Source: Desulfuromonas acetexigens
GTDB taxonomy: Bacteria; Desulfobacterota; Desulfuromonadia; Desulfuromonadales; Trichloromonadaceae
DNA length: 64,000 nucleotides
Direction of reading: 5' to 3'
Assembly: GCF_900111775.1 (NCBI RefSeq)
Contig: NZ_FOJJ01000012.1
Coordinates: forward strand, 62,001 to 126,000
Position 1 is the stretch's first letter; each line of letters begins with the position of its first letter. Under the pieces are notes generated by a model that saw nothing but the letters and a program-made list of their open reading frames with translations, was not told the DNA's origin and did no database searches. The position numbers and the translations under genes are program-made. Below are positions 1-8,171 of this stretch, piece after piece.

Positions 1-56
1 TCGCGTCCCACCTCAAGGTGAAGTCGGTCGGAACGGTACGCCTCCATGCAAGTTAA
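1..56 (+). CDS. flhA: FlhA C-terminal end (partial)
   Basis: The frame starting at base 3 reads ASHLKVKSVGTVRLHAS and stops with TAA at 54-56. A short tail with a V-x-S-V-G-x-V pattern is typical of the end of FlhA, the membrane export-gate protein of the flagellar type III secretion apparatus, and flhA directly precedes flhF in related genomes. It overlaps the flhF start by 11 bases, which suggests translational coupling. Only 17 residues are visible, so the name rests on context and a weak terminal pattern. Confidence 0.55.
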   Translation, partial: ASHLKVKSVGTVRLHAS

Positions 57-1302
57 AGTCTTTGAAGCTCCGGATATGGCGACCGCTCTCAAGCTGGTCA
101 AGGAAAGCCTCGGTCCCGAGGCCCTGATCCTGTCGACGCGCTCAGTGCGCAAGGGCAAGGGCGGGCTGCTCGGCAAGCCGGTGCTGGAAGTGACCGCCGC
201 TATCGAATCGCCCGAGCCGGCCCCCCGGCCGGTGATGCCGGCCTCGGCGGCGGCCAATCTCTACGGCCGCGCCCTCGGCGCCGCTCCCGTAAGCGAGCCG
301 GTGGCGGCCGAGCCGGAAGTGAACTACGCCGATCTCTGGCGGCGGCGCAAGGTGATCGATCCCCTGGAGCAGGAGCTCGACGCCTTGAAGGGGCAGGTTT
401 CTTCCCTCAATGTCGATTCCCTGCGCAGCGAGATCAACGAACTCAAGGAACTGGTCAAGGGTGCCGTCGAGAGTCGGGGCGTGGCCGAGCCCGCGCCCGC
501 CGCCGCCCGCCGCCCCGGGCAGCCGGCCATCGTGCGCATGATGGAGGCCCTGCTCGCCCGCGGTCTGAGTGAAGGGGTGGCAGAGGTGATCGTCAAGCGC
601 GCCCTGCGCAACTATCCGCCCAAGGATCGCACGATCACCCTGGAGGCCTTTCTCGCCGCCGCCATGGTTGACCTGATTCGCGTCACCCATCCTCTGGCGC
701 CGGGGCGCGGTCCGCGCACCCTGGCCCTGATCGGCCCGACCGGGGTCGGCAAGACGACCACCGTGGCCAAGCTGGCCGCCGATTTCCTGCTCAATCAGGG
801 GCGCAAGATCGCCCTGGTGACGATCGACATCTACCGCATCGCCGCTGCCGAGCAGCTCAAGGTTTACGGCGAAATCATGCAGCTGCCGGTAGACGTGGTC
901 CTCTCCCCCGAGCAGCTGCGTCAGGTGCTGGAGCGTCATCGCGACAAGGATCTGATCCTTATCGACACCGCCGGGCGCAGCCCCCGGGACAAGGCCGGGA
1001 TCGACGAACTGGAAAAATTCATCGGCGAAGGCAGCGGCGTGGAAAACCATCTGGTGCTTTCGGCGACGACCCGTGAGCAGGAGCTCTTCGGCGCCATTCG
1101 GCGATTCGGGCGATTGCCCATCGACAGTCTGATTTTCACCAAGCTCGATGAGTGTGAGGGGCTTGGCTCGATTCTGAATGTTCATTTCAAGCACGATTGC
1201 CCGCTTTCGTATCTGACTAACGGCCAGCGCGTTCCCGAAGATCTGCTGCCGGCCGATCCCCGTCAGTTGGCGGGGATGGTCATGGGGAAACTCAAGGAAT
1301 GA
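46..1302 (+). CDS. flhF: FlhF, SRP-type GTPase for flagellar placement
   Basis: FlhF is the third SRP-family GTPase, beside Ffh and FtsY. It marks the cell pole or site where the flagellum is built and works with FlhG. The 418-residue product has a variable Ala/Pro/Glu-rich N-terminal half, then an NG domain. The P-loop GPTGVGKTTT lies near residue 229, followed by DIYRIAAAEQL, DTAGR near 305 and TKLDE near 364. Length and domain order are normal. Its start lies inside the end of the presumed flhA gene, and flhG follows with a short overlap or gap, so flhA-flhF-flhG-fliA appear co-transcribed. Confidence 0.96.
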   Translation: MQVKVFEAPDMATALKLVKESLGPEALILSTRSVRKGKGGLLGKPVLEVTAAIESPEPAPRPVMPASAAANLYGRALGAAPVSEPVAAEPEVNYADLWRRRKVIDPLEQELDALKGQVSSLNVDSLRSEINELKELVKGAVESRGVAEPAPAAARRPGQPAIVRMMEALLARGLSEGVAEVIVKRALRNYPPKDRTITLEAFLAAAMVDLIRVTHPLAPGRGPRTLALIGPTGVGKTTTVAKLAADFLLNQGRKIALVTIDIYRIAAAEQLKVYGEIMQLPVDVVLSPEQLRQVLERHRDKDLILIDTAGRSPRDKAGIDELEKFIGEGSGVENHLVLSATTREQELFGAIRRFGRLPIDSLIFTKLDECEGLGSILNVHFKHDCPLSYLTNGQRVPEDLLPADPRQLAGMVMGKLKE

Positions 1303-1307
1303 GAGAT

Positions 1308-2216
1308 ATGGATATGGTCAAGGAACCTATCGACCAGGCCGGGACCCTGCGCTCGCTCAGCGGCAACTTTGCCCGTTCGGCACTGGCGGCGGGAGAGGGG
1401 CGCAAGTTCCCGCAGGTCATCTCCGTCACCAGCGGCAAGGGCGGGGTCGGCAAGACCGCCGTGGCGGCCAATATCGCCATCGTCCTGGCCCGCTCCGGCA
1501 AGAAGGTGCTGATTATCGACGCCGACCTCGGCCTGGCCAACGTCGACGTGATTTTCGGCCTGACCCCCCAGTTCAATCTCAACCATTTCTTTGCCGGCGA
1601 AAAGACCCTCAACGAGATCGTCGTCGAAGGCCCCGAGGGGGTCTGCATCCTGCCGGCCGGTTCCGGTCTTCAGTCCACTACCCATCTCAGCCCCGAGCAG
1701 CGGATGCGCTTTCTCGATGCCATGGAGGCCTTTCACGGCGATTTCGACATCATCATCATCGACACCGAAGCGGGCATTTCCGAGAACGTCACCTATTTCA
1801 ACGTCGCCGCCCAGCAGATCCTGGTCGTAACCACCCCCGACCCGACGGCGATTACCGACGCCTACGCGATCATGAAGCTGCTCTCGACCAAGTATCACGA
1901 AAAGCGCTTCAACCTCATCGTCAATTCGGTGGTCGATCCCGACGAGGCGCTCGACGTCTACAAAAAGCTGACCTTGGTGGCCAACCGCTACCTCGACATT
2001 TCTATCGATTACCTGGGCTGTATTCCCTACGACAAGCGCATGCGCGAGTCCGTCTCCCGGCAGAAGGTGATGGTCGAACTCTATCCCAAAAGCAAGATCA
2101 GCAGCGCCTTCGAGGATCTGGCCGAAAGTCTGACGGCGATGATCCAGAACGTGCAGGCCAAGGGCACCCAGCAGTTCTTCTGGCAGCGGCTCCTTTCCTT
2201 CGGGCAGGGCGAATAA
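1308..2216 (+). CDS. flhG: FlhG (MinD-like ATPase, flagellar number control)
   Basis: This MinD/ParA-type ATPase (also called FleN or YlxH) limits flagellar number and partners the GTPase FlhF. The deviant Walker A SGKGGVGKTAVAANIA lies about 40 residues from the N-terminus, with IIDADLGLANVDV and IIIDTEAGI following, as expected for the family. An upstream in-frame ATG at 1299 overlaps the flhF stop, but AAGGA at 1294-1298 is properly spaced only for the ATG at 1308, which I prefer (302 residues). fliA begins two bases after the stop. Confidence 0.94.
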   Translation: MDMVKEPIDQAGTLRSLSGNFARSALAAGEGRKFPQVISVTSGKGGVGKTAVAANIAIVLARSGKKVLIIDADLGLANVDVIFGLTPQFNLNHFFAGEKTLNEIVVEGPEGVCILPAGSGLQSTTHLSPEQRMRFLDAMEAFHGDFDIIIIDTEAGISENVTYFNVAAQQILVVTTPDPTAITDAYAIMKLLSTKYHEKRFNLIVNSVVDPDEALDVYKKLTLVANRYLDISIDYLGCIPYDKRMRESVSRQKVMVELYPKSKISSAFEDLAESLTAMIQNVQAKGTQQFFWQRLLSFGQGE

Positions 2217-2218
2217 TC

Positions 2219-2980
2219 ATGGATCTGGAGACTTTCATCTATCCCCAACCCCCGCTGGTGCCGGTGGATCGGGAAGCGCTGATCCGCGAGCATCTGCCGA
2301 TGGTCGAATTCATCGTCGAGCGTATGGTTTGTCAGGTGCCGTCCTACATGACCCGGGACGATATGGCGAGCGCCGCCATGGTTGGGCTGATGGATGCCGC
2401 CGGCCGCTTCGATCCCGGCAAGGGGGTGCTCTTCAAGACCTTCGCCGAACAGCGCATGCGCGGGGCGATTCTCGACGAAGCGCGGAAGATGGGCTGGTTT
2501 TCGCGGAGCCTGCGGGATAAGCAGGGGCGCGTGGCCGATGCCTTGACCTCCCTGGAACATCGCCTCGGGCGTTCGCCGGAGGAAGAGGAGGTGGCCCGCG
2601 AACTGGGGCTGAGCCTGGCCGACTACCATCAACTGCTCGGCGAGGTCAACCATCTCGGTCTGGTCAGCCTGCAGGAAACTCTGGATGATGCCGGCCAGGG
2701 GCGCAGCCTGCAGGATACTCTGGTGGACAAGGACGCTCCGAGTGCTCTCGACCGTCTTGAAGCCAAGGAATTGACCCGGGAGATCGCCGGCTGCCTGAAA
2801 ACCCTGTCGGAAAAGGAAACCCAGGTCATCGCCCTTTACTACTACGAGGAGCTGACCCAGAAAGAAATCGCCGAGGTGCTCGGCGTCACCGAGGGACGGG
2901 TCTCTCAGCTGCACAGCCAGGCCCTGGCCAAGCTCAAAGGCAAGTTGTCCCGGCGCGGCCTGGGGCGCGAGGGGCGGTAG
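2219..2980 (+). CDS. fliA: FliA, flagellar sigma factor (sigma-28)
   Basis: FliA directs RNA polymerase to late flagellar and chemotaxis promoters of the TAAA / GCCGATAA type. The 253-residue protein has the usual FliA length. Region 2 includes AAGRFDPGKGVLFKTFAEQR and a run near MRGAILDEARKMGWFSRSLR. Region 3 lies in the middle, and region 4 near the end carries ELTQKEIAEVLGVTEGRVSQ, a helix-turn-helix for the -35 box. A near-consensus sigma-28 promoter lies 600 bases downstream, in front of flgF (3588-3615). The gene starts two bases after flhG, so it belongs to the same transcript. Confidence 0.95.
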   Translation: MDLETFIYPQPPLVPVDREALIREHLPMVEFIVERMVCQVPSYMTRDDMASAAMVGLMDAAGRFDPGKGVLFKTFAEQRMRGAILDEARKMGWFSRSLRDKQGRVADALTSLEHRLGRSPEEEEVARELGLSLADYHQLLGEVNHLGLVSLQETLDDAGQGRSLQDTLVDKDAPSALDRLEAKELTREIAGCLKTLSEKETQVIALYYYEELTQKEIAEVLGVTEGRVSQLHSQALAKLKGKLSRRGLGREGR

Positions 2981-2983
2981 GCC

Positions 2984-3388
2984 ATGGCCGGACGGGATCT
3001 CTTCTTCGCCTTTCTGCTCCTCGTCGGCCTCGGGCTGGCGCTGCGCTGTTGGCTGCTGGAGCGACGGTTGGAGCAGGCGCGCAAGCAGCTGGAGGAGCAG
3101 GACCAACTGCTGCGCGAGGTGGTCGAGCGGCTGCGGTTGGTTCCGGATCGTTCTCCGGCGCAGACGGCCGCGCGGCCGGAGGCCTTTGCCGTCGATCTCG
3201 CCCAGGCCGATCTCAAGCAGCGCCTCAAGGGGGGGGATGCCCCCAAGCCGATTCCCGAACGCTACCGGCTGGTCGCGGCTCTGGCCCGCCGGGGTCTGGT
3301 GGCCGCCGACATCGCCGAGATCCTGGAAATCGCACCGGGGGAGGCGGAAGAGTTGATTAAGCTGGCCCGAGTTTCGGGCGAACGGTAA
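2984..3388 (+). CDS. DUF2802-like membrane-anchored protein
   Basis: This 134-residue protein starts 3 bases after fliA. Residues 5-22 form one hydrophobic segment, residues 23-55 a charged coiled coil rich in E, Q, R and L, and the last 45 residues a compact helical segment containing RYRLVAALARRGLVAADIAE. Such a C-terminal segment resembles DUF2802, a small domain of unknown function often found right after fliA in flagellar operons of Gram-negative bacteria. A role at the membrane in flagellar assembly is inferred from position only. The stop codon forms the first base of the palindromic element that follows. Confidence 0.7.
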   Translation: MAGRDLFFAFLLLVGLGLALRCWLLERRLEQARKQLEEQDQLLREVVERLRLVPDRSPAQTAARPEAFAVDLAQADLKQRLKGGDAPKPIPERYRLVAALARRGLVAADIAEILEIAPGEAEELIKLARVSGER

Positions 3389-3511
3389 GGGCTGATGAAA
3401 AACGCCCATCTGCGGCGTTGCCCTCATCCTCGTCGCTGCGACGTACCTTACAGGTACGCCTCACTCCTCGAATTTCGGGCGCCTTGCACCTGGGCATTTT
3501 TGATCAGCCCT
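3388..3511. repeat. 124 bp palindromic dispersed-type element
   Basis: The outer 21 bases (3388-3408 and 3491-3511) are inverted repeats with two mismatches, built around AGGGCTGATgAAAAA and its complement. A second, inner inverted repeat GTACC-ttaca-GGTAC sits at the centre near 3440-3455. The element begins at the last base of the upstream stop codon. This form is that of a REP- or MITE-like intergenic element; on RNA it would fold into one long hairpin. Confidence 0.75.
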
Positions 3512-3541
3512 AAGGCATAATGGATTATTTATGACAGTCAG

Positions 3542-3567
3542 AGGCGACGCATGCGTCGCCTTTTTTT
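3542..3567 (+). terminator. Rho-independent terminator
   Basis: A perfect 20-base palindrome, AGGCGACGCATGCGTCGCCT at 3542-3561, is followed by a run of seven T (3561-3567). It would end the flhA-flhF-flhG-fliA transcript before the flgF promoter. Confidence 0.75.
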
Positions 3568-3587
3568 GGGATCGGCGAAGAAATTTC

Positions 3588-3615
3588 TAAAGGAATGGGG
3601 CGTGAACGCCGATAA
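3588..3615 (+). promoter_or_regulatory. Sigma-28 (FliA)-type promoter of flgF-flgG
   Basis: TAAA at 3588-3591 and GCCGATAA at 3608-3615 are separated by 16 bases. The -10 half is an exact match to the FliA consensus GCCGATAA; the usual spacer is 15, so this one is a base long. It lies 33 bases before the flgF start, between a terminator and the gene, where a promoter is needed. FliA itself is encoded just upstream. Confidence 0.7.
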
Positions 3616-3648
3616 CATGAGCAAGACGAGAACTTCAGCGAGGTAGCC

Positions 3649-4377
3649 ATGAGTACAGGAAAATACGCAGCGCTTTCGGCGGCCCGGACCGCCATGCAGA
3701 GCCTCGATACCATTACCCACAACATGGCCAACCTGCGCACTTCCGGTTACAAGCGGGGGCGCGTGGCTTTCGCCGCCGCGCTCAGCGAAGCCCAGTCCTG
3801 CAACCAGGGCAAGGGGCTCAATTTCGCCAAGGGCCAGGAAGGCTTCAGCGATTTTTCCCAGGGGGTCATCACCACCACCGGTCAGCCTCTCGATCTGGCC
3901 ATCGCCGGTTCCGGCTACTTCAAGGTCGGCGACGATCTCGGCAACATCTTTTACACCCGTCAGGGCAATTTCTCGCTGAACACCGAAGGCAACATGGTCG
4001 CCGCCGGTGGCTTCAAGCTCCTTAACGAAGGGAATGCGCCGATCGTCATCGACGGCCCGGTAAAGATCATCGGCGAAGACGGCACCATCCAGATGGAATC
4101 GGGCGCGACCCAGAAAATCCCCCTTTACGATGTGGAAGACAGCGCCCTGCTGGAGCGTTCCGGCGGCTCCTACTTCACCCTGCAGGAAGGGGGCTTGGAG
4201 CAGCCGTCGCCCAACTCCCGGGTGCTGCAGGGGAACATCGAGGAATCGAACGTGAGCATCCTTCAGGAAATGGCACGCATGGTAGAAATCCAGCGGGTTT
4301 TTGAAAACAGCCAGAAGGCGATGCTCAATTACAGCACTATTTCCGAAAAAACCAACGAAATCGGCATACTCGCTTAA
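3649..4377 (+). CDS. flgF: FlgF, flagellar proximal rod protein
   Basis: FlgF is a proximal rod component of the flagellar basal body and is exported through the flagellar type III apparatus. The 242-residue product shows the family N-terminal motif HNMANLRTSGYKRGR and the C-terminal block EESNVSILQEMARMVEIQR, which form the two coiled-coil ends typical of axial proteins. A central DLAIAGSGYFKV segment is shared with FlgG. flgG starts 21 bases later behind a strong AAGGAGG ribosome site. It is the first gene after the presumed sigma-28 promoter. Confidence 0.93.
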   Translation: MSTGKYAALSAARTAMQSLDTITHNMANLRTSGYKRGRVAFAAALSEAQSCNQGKGLNFAKGQEGFSDFSQGVITTTGQPLDLAIAGSGYFKVGDDLGNIFYTRQGNFSLNTEGNMVAAGGFKLLNEGNAPIVIDGPVKIIGEDGTIQMESGATQKIPLYDVEDSALLERSGGSYFTLQEGGLEQPSPNSRVLQGNIEESNVSILQEMARMVEIQRVFENSQKAMLNYSTISEKTNEIGILA

Positions 4378-4398
4378 TCGAGCGAAGGAGGATAGATT

Positions 4399-5187
4399 AT
4401 GATCAGGTCACTGTGGACCGCCGCGACGGGGATGGAAGCGCAACAGCTGAACATGGACGTCATCGCCAACAACCTGGCCAACGTCAACAGTTCCGGCTTC
4501 AAGAAGAGCCGCGCCGACTTTCAGGATATCCTCTATCAGACCAGCAAACTGGCGGGCGCCACGGCGGCCGGCGGCGGCGAAGTCCCCACCGGCATCCAGG
4601 TCGGTCTCGGCTCGAAGGTGGCGGCGGTGCAGAAGGTCTTCACCACGGGCGACATCCGCACGACCAACAACGAACTCGACCTGGCCATCGAAGGCGAAGG
4701 CTTCTTCCAGGTGACCCAGCCGGACGGTGAAGTGGCCTACAGCCGCGGCGGCGCCATGAAGATGGACAGCACCGGGCGCCTGGTTACCTCCGAAGGTCTG
4801 GCCATCGAGCCGGAAGTCGTCATTCCGGCGGGTGCGACGCAGATCTCCATCGGCTCCGACGGTATCGTCGAAGTGCTCGAAGACGGCAGCAATACCCCGA
4901 CCGAAGTGGGAACGATCGAATTGGCTCGCTTCAGCAATCCCGCCGGCCTCAAGAGCCTCGGCCACAACCTCTACGGCGAAACCGTCTCCTCCGGCGCGCC
5001 GGAAACGGGGATCCCCGGCGAGAACGGCATGGGCGCCATCTCCCAGGGCTACCTGGAAGGTTCCAACGTCAGCATCATGGAAGAGATGGTCAACATGATC
5101 GCCGGGCAGCGCGCCTACGAAATCAACTCCAAGGCGATTCAGACCGCCGATGAGATGTTGCAGATGGCCAACGGACTCATCCGCTAG
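4399..5187 (+). CDS. flgG: FlgG, flagellar distal rod protein
   Basis: FlgG forms the distal rod that drives torque through the periplasm and outer membrane rings. The 262-residue length matches the family. Diagnostic pieces are MIRSLWTAATGMEAQQLNMD at the N-terminus, NNLANVNSSGFKKSR, the central DLAIEGEGFFQV, and the C-terminal GSNVSIMEEMVNMIAGQRAY. AAGGAGG at 4385-4391 gives a strong ribosome binding site. It is co-transcribed with flgF; the next gene, flgA, is separated by 160 bases that contain a sigma-54-type promoter. Confidence 0.96.
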   Translation: MIRSLWTAATGMEAQQLNMDVIANNLANVNSSGFKKSRADFQDILYQTSKLAGATAAGGGEVPTGIQVGLGSKVAAVQKVFTTGDIRTTNNELDLAIEGEGFFQVTQPDGEVAYSRGGAMKMDSTGRLVTSEGLAIEPEVVIPAGATQISIGSDGIVEVLEDGSNTPTEVGTIELARFSNPAGLKSLGHNLYGETVSSGAPETGIPGENGMGAISQGYLEGSNVSIMEEMVNMIAGQRAYEINSKAIQTADEMLQMANGLIR

Positions 5188-5290
5188 GGAAAAGTCCCGC
5201 GATAACGAACCGCCAAATTCAGGAGCCGGAAGGGAAAGGGGGGCCGAACCGGTCATCCCGAAACCGAAATCCGGTTCCTGATTTGCGTTT

Positions 5291-5306
5291 TGGCACGCCA
5301 ATCGCA
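5291..5306 (+). promoter_or_regulatory. Sigma-54-type promoter of flgA-flgH-flgI-flgJ
   Basis: TGGCACGCCAATCGCA matches the sigma-54 consensus TGGCACG-N4-TTGCA with one mismatch, and the invariant GG and GC are at the correct 10-base spacing. It lies 42 bases before the flgA start, leaving room for a start site near 5317 and a normal leader. It is placed in the only gap large enough for a promoter between flgG and flgA. Confidence 0.75.
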
Positions 5307-5347
5307 GTACTCAAGGGGCAAGATCAACCTCAGCCCCAAGGATCGCC

Positions 5348-6292
5348 ATGCCCCAGCTTGTATCGATTGCCCTGCTCCTTTTTTCCCTCCTGGGTGCTAC
5401 CGGCGCCTCGGCCGAGGAAATCTCCCTGCGTGCCAACGCCTTGGTGGCGGATGCCATGGTGACCTTGGGGGATCTGGCCGAGCTCGACGAGGAGACCGCC
5501 CCCTTTGCCGCGCTTCAGCTGATGCGGAGCCCCGATCCGGGGCAGGAGCGGGTGCTCTCCGCCGCGTTGATCCGCCAGGCCCTTCTGCAACGGGCGCCCG
5601 AGCTGAATGAGGTGGCCTGGGCCGGTGCGCAGACGGTGACGGTGCGCCGCGACGGCCTGGTGATCGATCAGCCCGCGCTGGAGCAGCTCCTTGCGAGCTA
5701 CCTCAAGGTCAACCGCGAGCGCCTGCCCAAGGCCCGCATCGCCTTCAAGAATATGCAGTTTCCGACGAGTTTCGTGCTGCCCAAAGGCAAGCTCGCCACC
5801 GAGGTCATTCCCGCCGATTCCCGTATTCTCGGCAGTCGCCGTTTTACCGTGATCTTCCGGGTGGATGGGCAGGTGGTGCGCAATCTCAGCCTGCGCGGCG
5901 AACTCGAAGCCCTGGCGCCGGTGGTGGTGGCCGCCGCCGATCTCGACCGGGGGACGATTCTGGGGGAGGCAGACCTCGATCTGGTGGAGATGGATATCAC
6001 TTCCCTGCGCAATCCCTGTCTCGATCCCGGTGCCGTGCTCGGTCAGAAGCTCAAACGGCCGGTGCGTCAGGGGACACCCCTCGATCCGGCGACAGTGGAG
6101 ATGCCGCCGGTCATTTCCCGGGGGGAGACGGTGACCATCCTCCTCAGCCGGGGAACGCTCAGCCTCACCGCCCGGGGGCAGGCCCTGGAGAACGGCCTTC
6201 AGGACGAAACGATCCGCGTGCGCAACAACGACAGTCAGCGGGACATCTCCGGCCGGGTCGTGGAGCCCGGCGTGGTCATGGTGGAGCAGTGA
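5348..6292 (+). CDS. flgA: FlgA, P-ring assembly chaperone
   Basis: FlgA is a periplasmic chaperone that helps FlgI assemble into the P ring around the rod. Residues 1-22 form a Sec signal peptide ending in GASAEE. The C-terminal half carries the SAF-type region, with VVVAAADLDRGTILGEADL and GQKLKRPVRQGTPLDPATV, which defines the family. At 314 residues it is longer than the roughly 220 of enterobacterial FlgA, because of an N-terminal extension common in other phyla. flgH overlaps or abuts its stop, so flgA-flgH-flgI are coupled. Confidence 0.92.
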   Translation: MPQLVSIALLLFSLLGATGASAEEISLRANALVADAMVTLGDLAELDEETAPFAALQLMRSPDPGQERVLSAALIRQALLQRAPELNEVAWAGAQTVTVRRDGLVIDQPALEQLLASYLKVNRERLPKARIAFKNMQFPTSFVLPKGKLATEVIPADSRILGSRRFTVIFRVDGQVVRNLSLRGELEALAPVVVAAADLDRGTILGEADLDLVEMDITSLRNPCLDPGAVLGQKLKRPVRQGTPLDPATVEMPPVISRGETVTILLSRGTLSLTARGQALENGLQDETIRVRNNDSQRDISGRVVEPGVVMVEQ

Positions 6293-6294
6293 TA

Positions 6295-6984
6295 ATGAAA
6301 CGATTCCTTCCGATCCTTCTGGCGGCATTCTGTCTCGGCGGTTGCGCCTATCAGGCCAAAACCCTCAGCGAAACCGAGGAGCTGCCCGATGCCTCGTCAG
6401 TGGTCATCGAAACCCCGAAACCGGCCAGCCCCGGCTCTCTCTGGACCCAGCAGCAGGGGAGCATGTTCTATGACACCAAGGCGCGCTCGGTGGGGGATAT
6501 CGTGACCGTGGCCATCTTCGAGCGGGCCAGCGCCAGCAAAGAGGCCAAGACCAGCACCGGCCGGTCGAGCAGCATGTCGGCCGATATCTCCAAGGCCTTC
6601 GGCCTGGAGCGCAACATGGCCACGATCAACAAGGCGATCGATCCCACCGCGTTGGTTTCGGCCGGTTTCGACAACGACTTCGAGGGCTCGGGACGAACTT
6701 CGCGCAAAGAAGACCTGGTCGCCACCCTGACCAGTCAGGTGGTAGAGGTCTATCCCAACGGCAACCTGCGTATCTCCGGGGCGAAGACGGTGACGGTCAA
6801 CAACGAAAAACAGATCGTCAAGCTCACCGGCATCGTGCGGCCCAAAGATATTTCGGCCCAGAACGTGGTCAACTCGGAGAATATCCTTGATGCCCGCATC
6901 GCCTATACCGGCAAGGGGGTCATCAGCGACAAGCAGAAACAGGGCTGGCTGATGCGCATTCTCGATACGGTCTGGCCGTTCTGA
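6295..6984 (+). CDS. flgH: FlgH, flagellar L-ring lipoprotein
   Basis: FlgH builds the L ring in the outer membrane. The N-terminus MKRFLPILLAAFCLGGCAYQ is a lipoprotein signal with lipobox LGGC. The body holds SLWTQQQGSMFYDTKARSVG, DIVTV and the terminal VVNSENILDARIAYTGKGVI segment, all conserved in FlgH. An in-frame GTG lies at 6289, but GGTGGAG at 6280-6286 fits the ATG at 6295 better and gives a clean signal peptide. It overlaps the end of flgA and runs into flgI. Confidence 0.94.
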   Translation: MKRFLPILLAAFCLGGCAYQAKTLSETEELPDASSVVIETPKPASPGSLWTQQQGSMFYDTKARSVGDIVTVAIFERASASKEAKTSTGRSSSMSADISKAFGLERNMATINKAIDPTALVSAGFDNDFEGSGRTSRKEDLVATLTSQVVEVYPNGNLRISGAKTVTVNNEKQIVKLTGIVRPKDISAQNVVNSENILDARIAYTGKGVISDKQKQGWLMRILDTVWPF

Positions 6985-7001
6985 TGACAATGGGGAACCT
7001 C

Positions 7002-8105
7002 ATGAAAAAAAATCTGCGAACCGCTTGTCTCTGTTCGTTTCTGCTGCTGATGCTGGCCGACATCGGTTGGGCCGCGCGCATCAAAGATATCGCCACCCTC
7101 GAAGGGGTGCGGGAAAACCAGCTGGTCGGTTACGGCCTGGTGGTCGGCCTCAACGGCTCGGGGGACAGCGATAAGACCCAGTTTACCGTGCAGTCGCTGG
7201 TCAACATGATGGAGCGTCTTGGCGTTACCGTCGACCGCAACGAGGTCGAGGTCGACAACGTGGCGGCGGTCATCGTCACCGCCTCCCTCCCCCCCTTCGC
7301 CCGTGCCGGCGGCACCATCGACGTGCAGGTCTCCTCGGTCGGAGATGCCGACAGCCTCGCCGGCGGCACCCTCTTGATGACCCCCCTGAACGGGCCGGAC
7401 GGGCAGGTCTACGCCGTCGCCCAAGGGGCGCTGGTGGTCGGCTCCCTGGCCTTCGGCGGCAAGGCGGCCAAGGTACAGACCAACCACCCGACGGTCGGCA
7501 GGATTCCCGGCGGCGCCATTGTCGAAAAAGAGGTCGGCTACGAGTTCGGCACCGGCGAGGTTCTGGTCTACCGCCTCAAAACCCCCGATTTCACTACCCT
7601 GACGCGCATGAGCGAAGCCATCAGCGGGCGCTTCGGCGGCAGCATCGTCCGGCCGGTGGACAGCGGCAGCCTGCGCGTGCTTATCCCCGACGACTATCGC
7701 GGCCGCGCCGTGGAGTTCGTCGCGGCGCTAGAAGGGCTTGATGTCACCCCCGACCTGGCAGCGCGGGTGGTCGTCAATGAAAAGACCGGGACGATCGTTA
7801 TGGGCGAGGATGTCCGCATCTCGACAGTGGCCGTTTCCCACGGCAACCTCAGCCTGGTGATCAGCGAAGAGGCCCAGGTTTCCCAGCCCGCGCCCTTCTC
7901 CCAGGGGGAGACGACGGTGGTGCCCCGGACCAACATCGAGGTCTCGGAAAAGGACAGCGAATTGGTGGTGCTCGAAAAAGGGGTCAGCATCGGCGACGTG
8001 GCCCGCAGCCTGAACGCTATCGGCGCCACCCCCCGCGACCTGATCGCCATCTTCCAGGCGATCAAGGCCGCCGGGGCCTTGCATGCGGAACTGGTGATCT
8101 TGTAA
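7002..8105 (+). CDS. flgI: FlgI, flagellar P-ring protein
   Basis: FlgI forms the periplasmic P ring around the rod and depends on FlgA. After a Sec signal peptide (MKKNLRTACLCSFLLLMLAD... to GWAA) come the family hallmarks RIKDIATLEGVRENQLVGYG, LVVGLNGSGDSDKT and a conserved GAL-HAELVIL end. An upstream in-frame ATG at 6984 overlaps the flgH stop; GGGGAA before 7002 and the signal peptide favour the later start (367 residues). A three-unit heptamer repeat begins just after the stop codon. Confidence 0.95.
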   Translation: MKKNLRTACLCSFLLLMLADIGWAARIKDIATLEGVRENQLVGYGLVVGLNGSGDSDKTQFTVQSLVNMMERLGVTVDRNEVEVDNVAAVIVTASLPPFARAGGTIDVQVSSVGDADSLAGGTLLMTPLNGPDGQVYAVAQGALVVGSLAFGGKAAKVQTNHPTVGRIPGGAIVEKEVGYEFGTGEVLVYRLKTPDFTTLTRMSEAISGRFGGSIVRPVDSGSLRVLIPDDYRGRAVEFVAALEGLDVTPDLAARVVVNEKTGTIVMGEDVRISTVAVSHGNLSLVISEEAQVSQPAPFSQGETTVVPRTNIEVSEKDSELVVLEKGVSIGDVARSLNAIGATPRDLIAIFQAIKAAGALHAELVIL

Positions 8106-8106
8106 T

Positions 8107-8133
8107 GCGGAGTGATGAATGATGAATGATGGG
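8107..8133. repeat. Heptanucleotide tandem array (TGATGAA type)
   Basis: Three in-phase seven-base units (TGATGAA, TGATGAA, TGATGGG) occupy 8113-8133, with a degenerate unit before them. The array starts directly after the flgI stop codon. It is one of several period-7 arrays in this window. Confidence 0.6.
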
Positions 8134-8171
8134 ACGAGATTTCAGATGAGAACAGGTGAGAGGGGGGTGTC

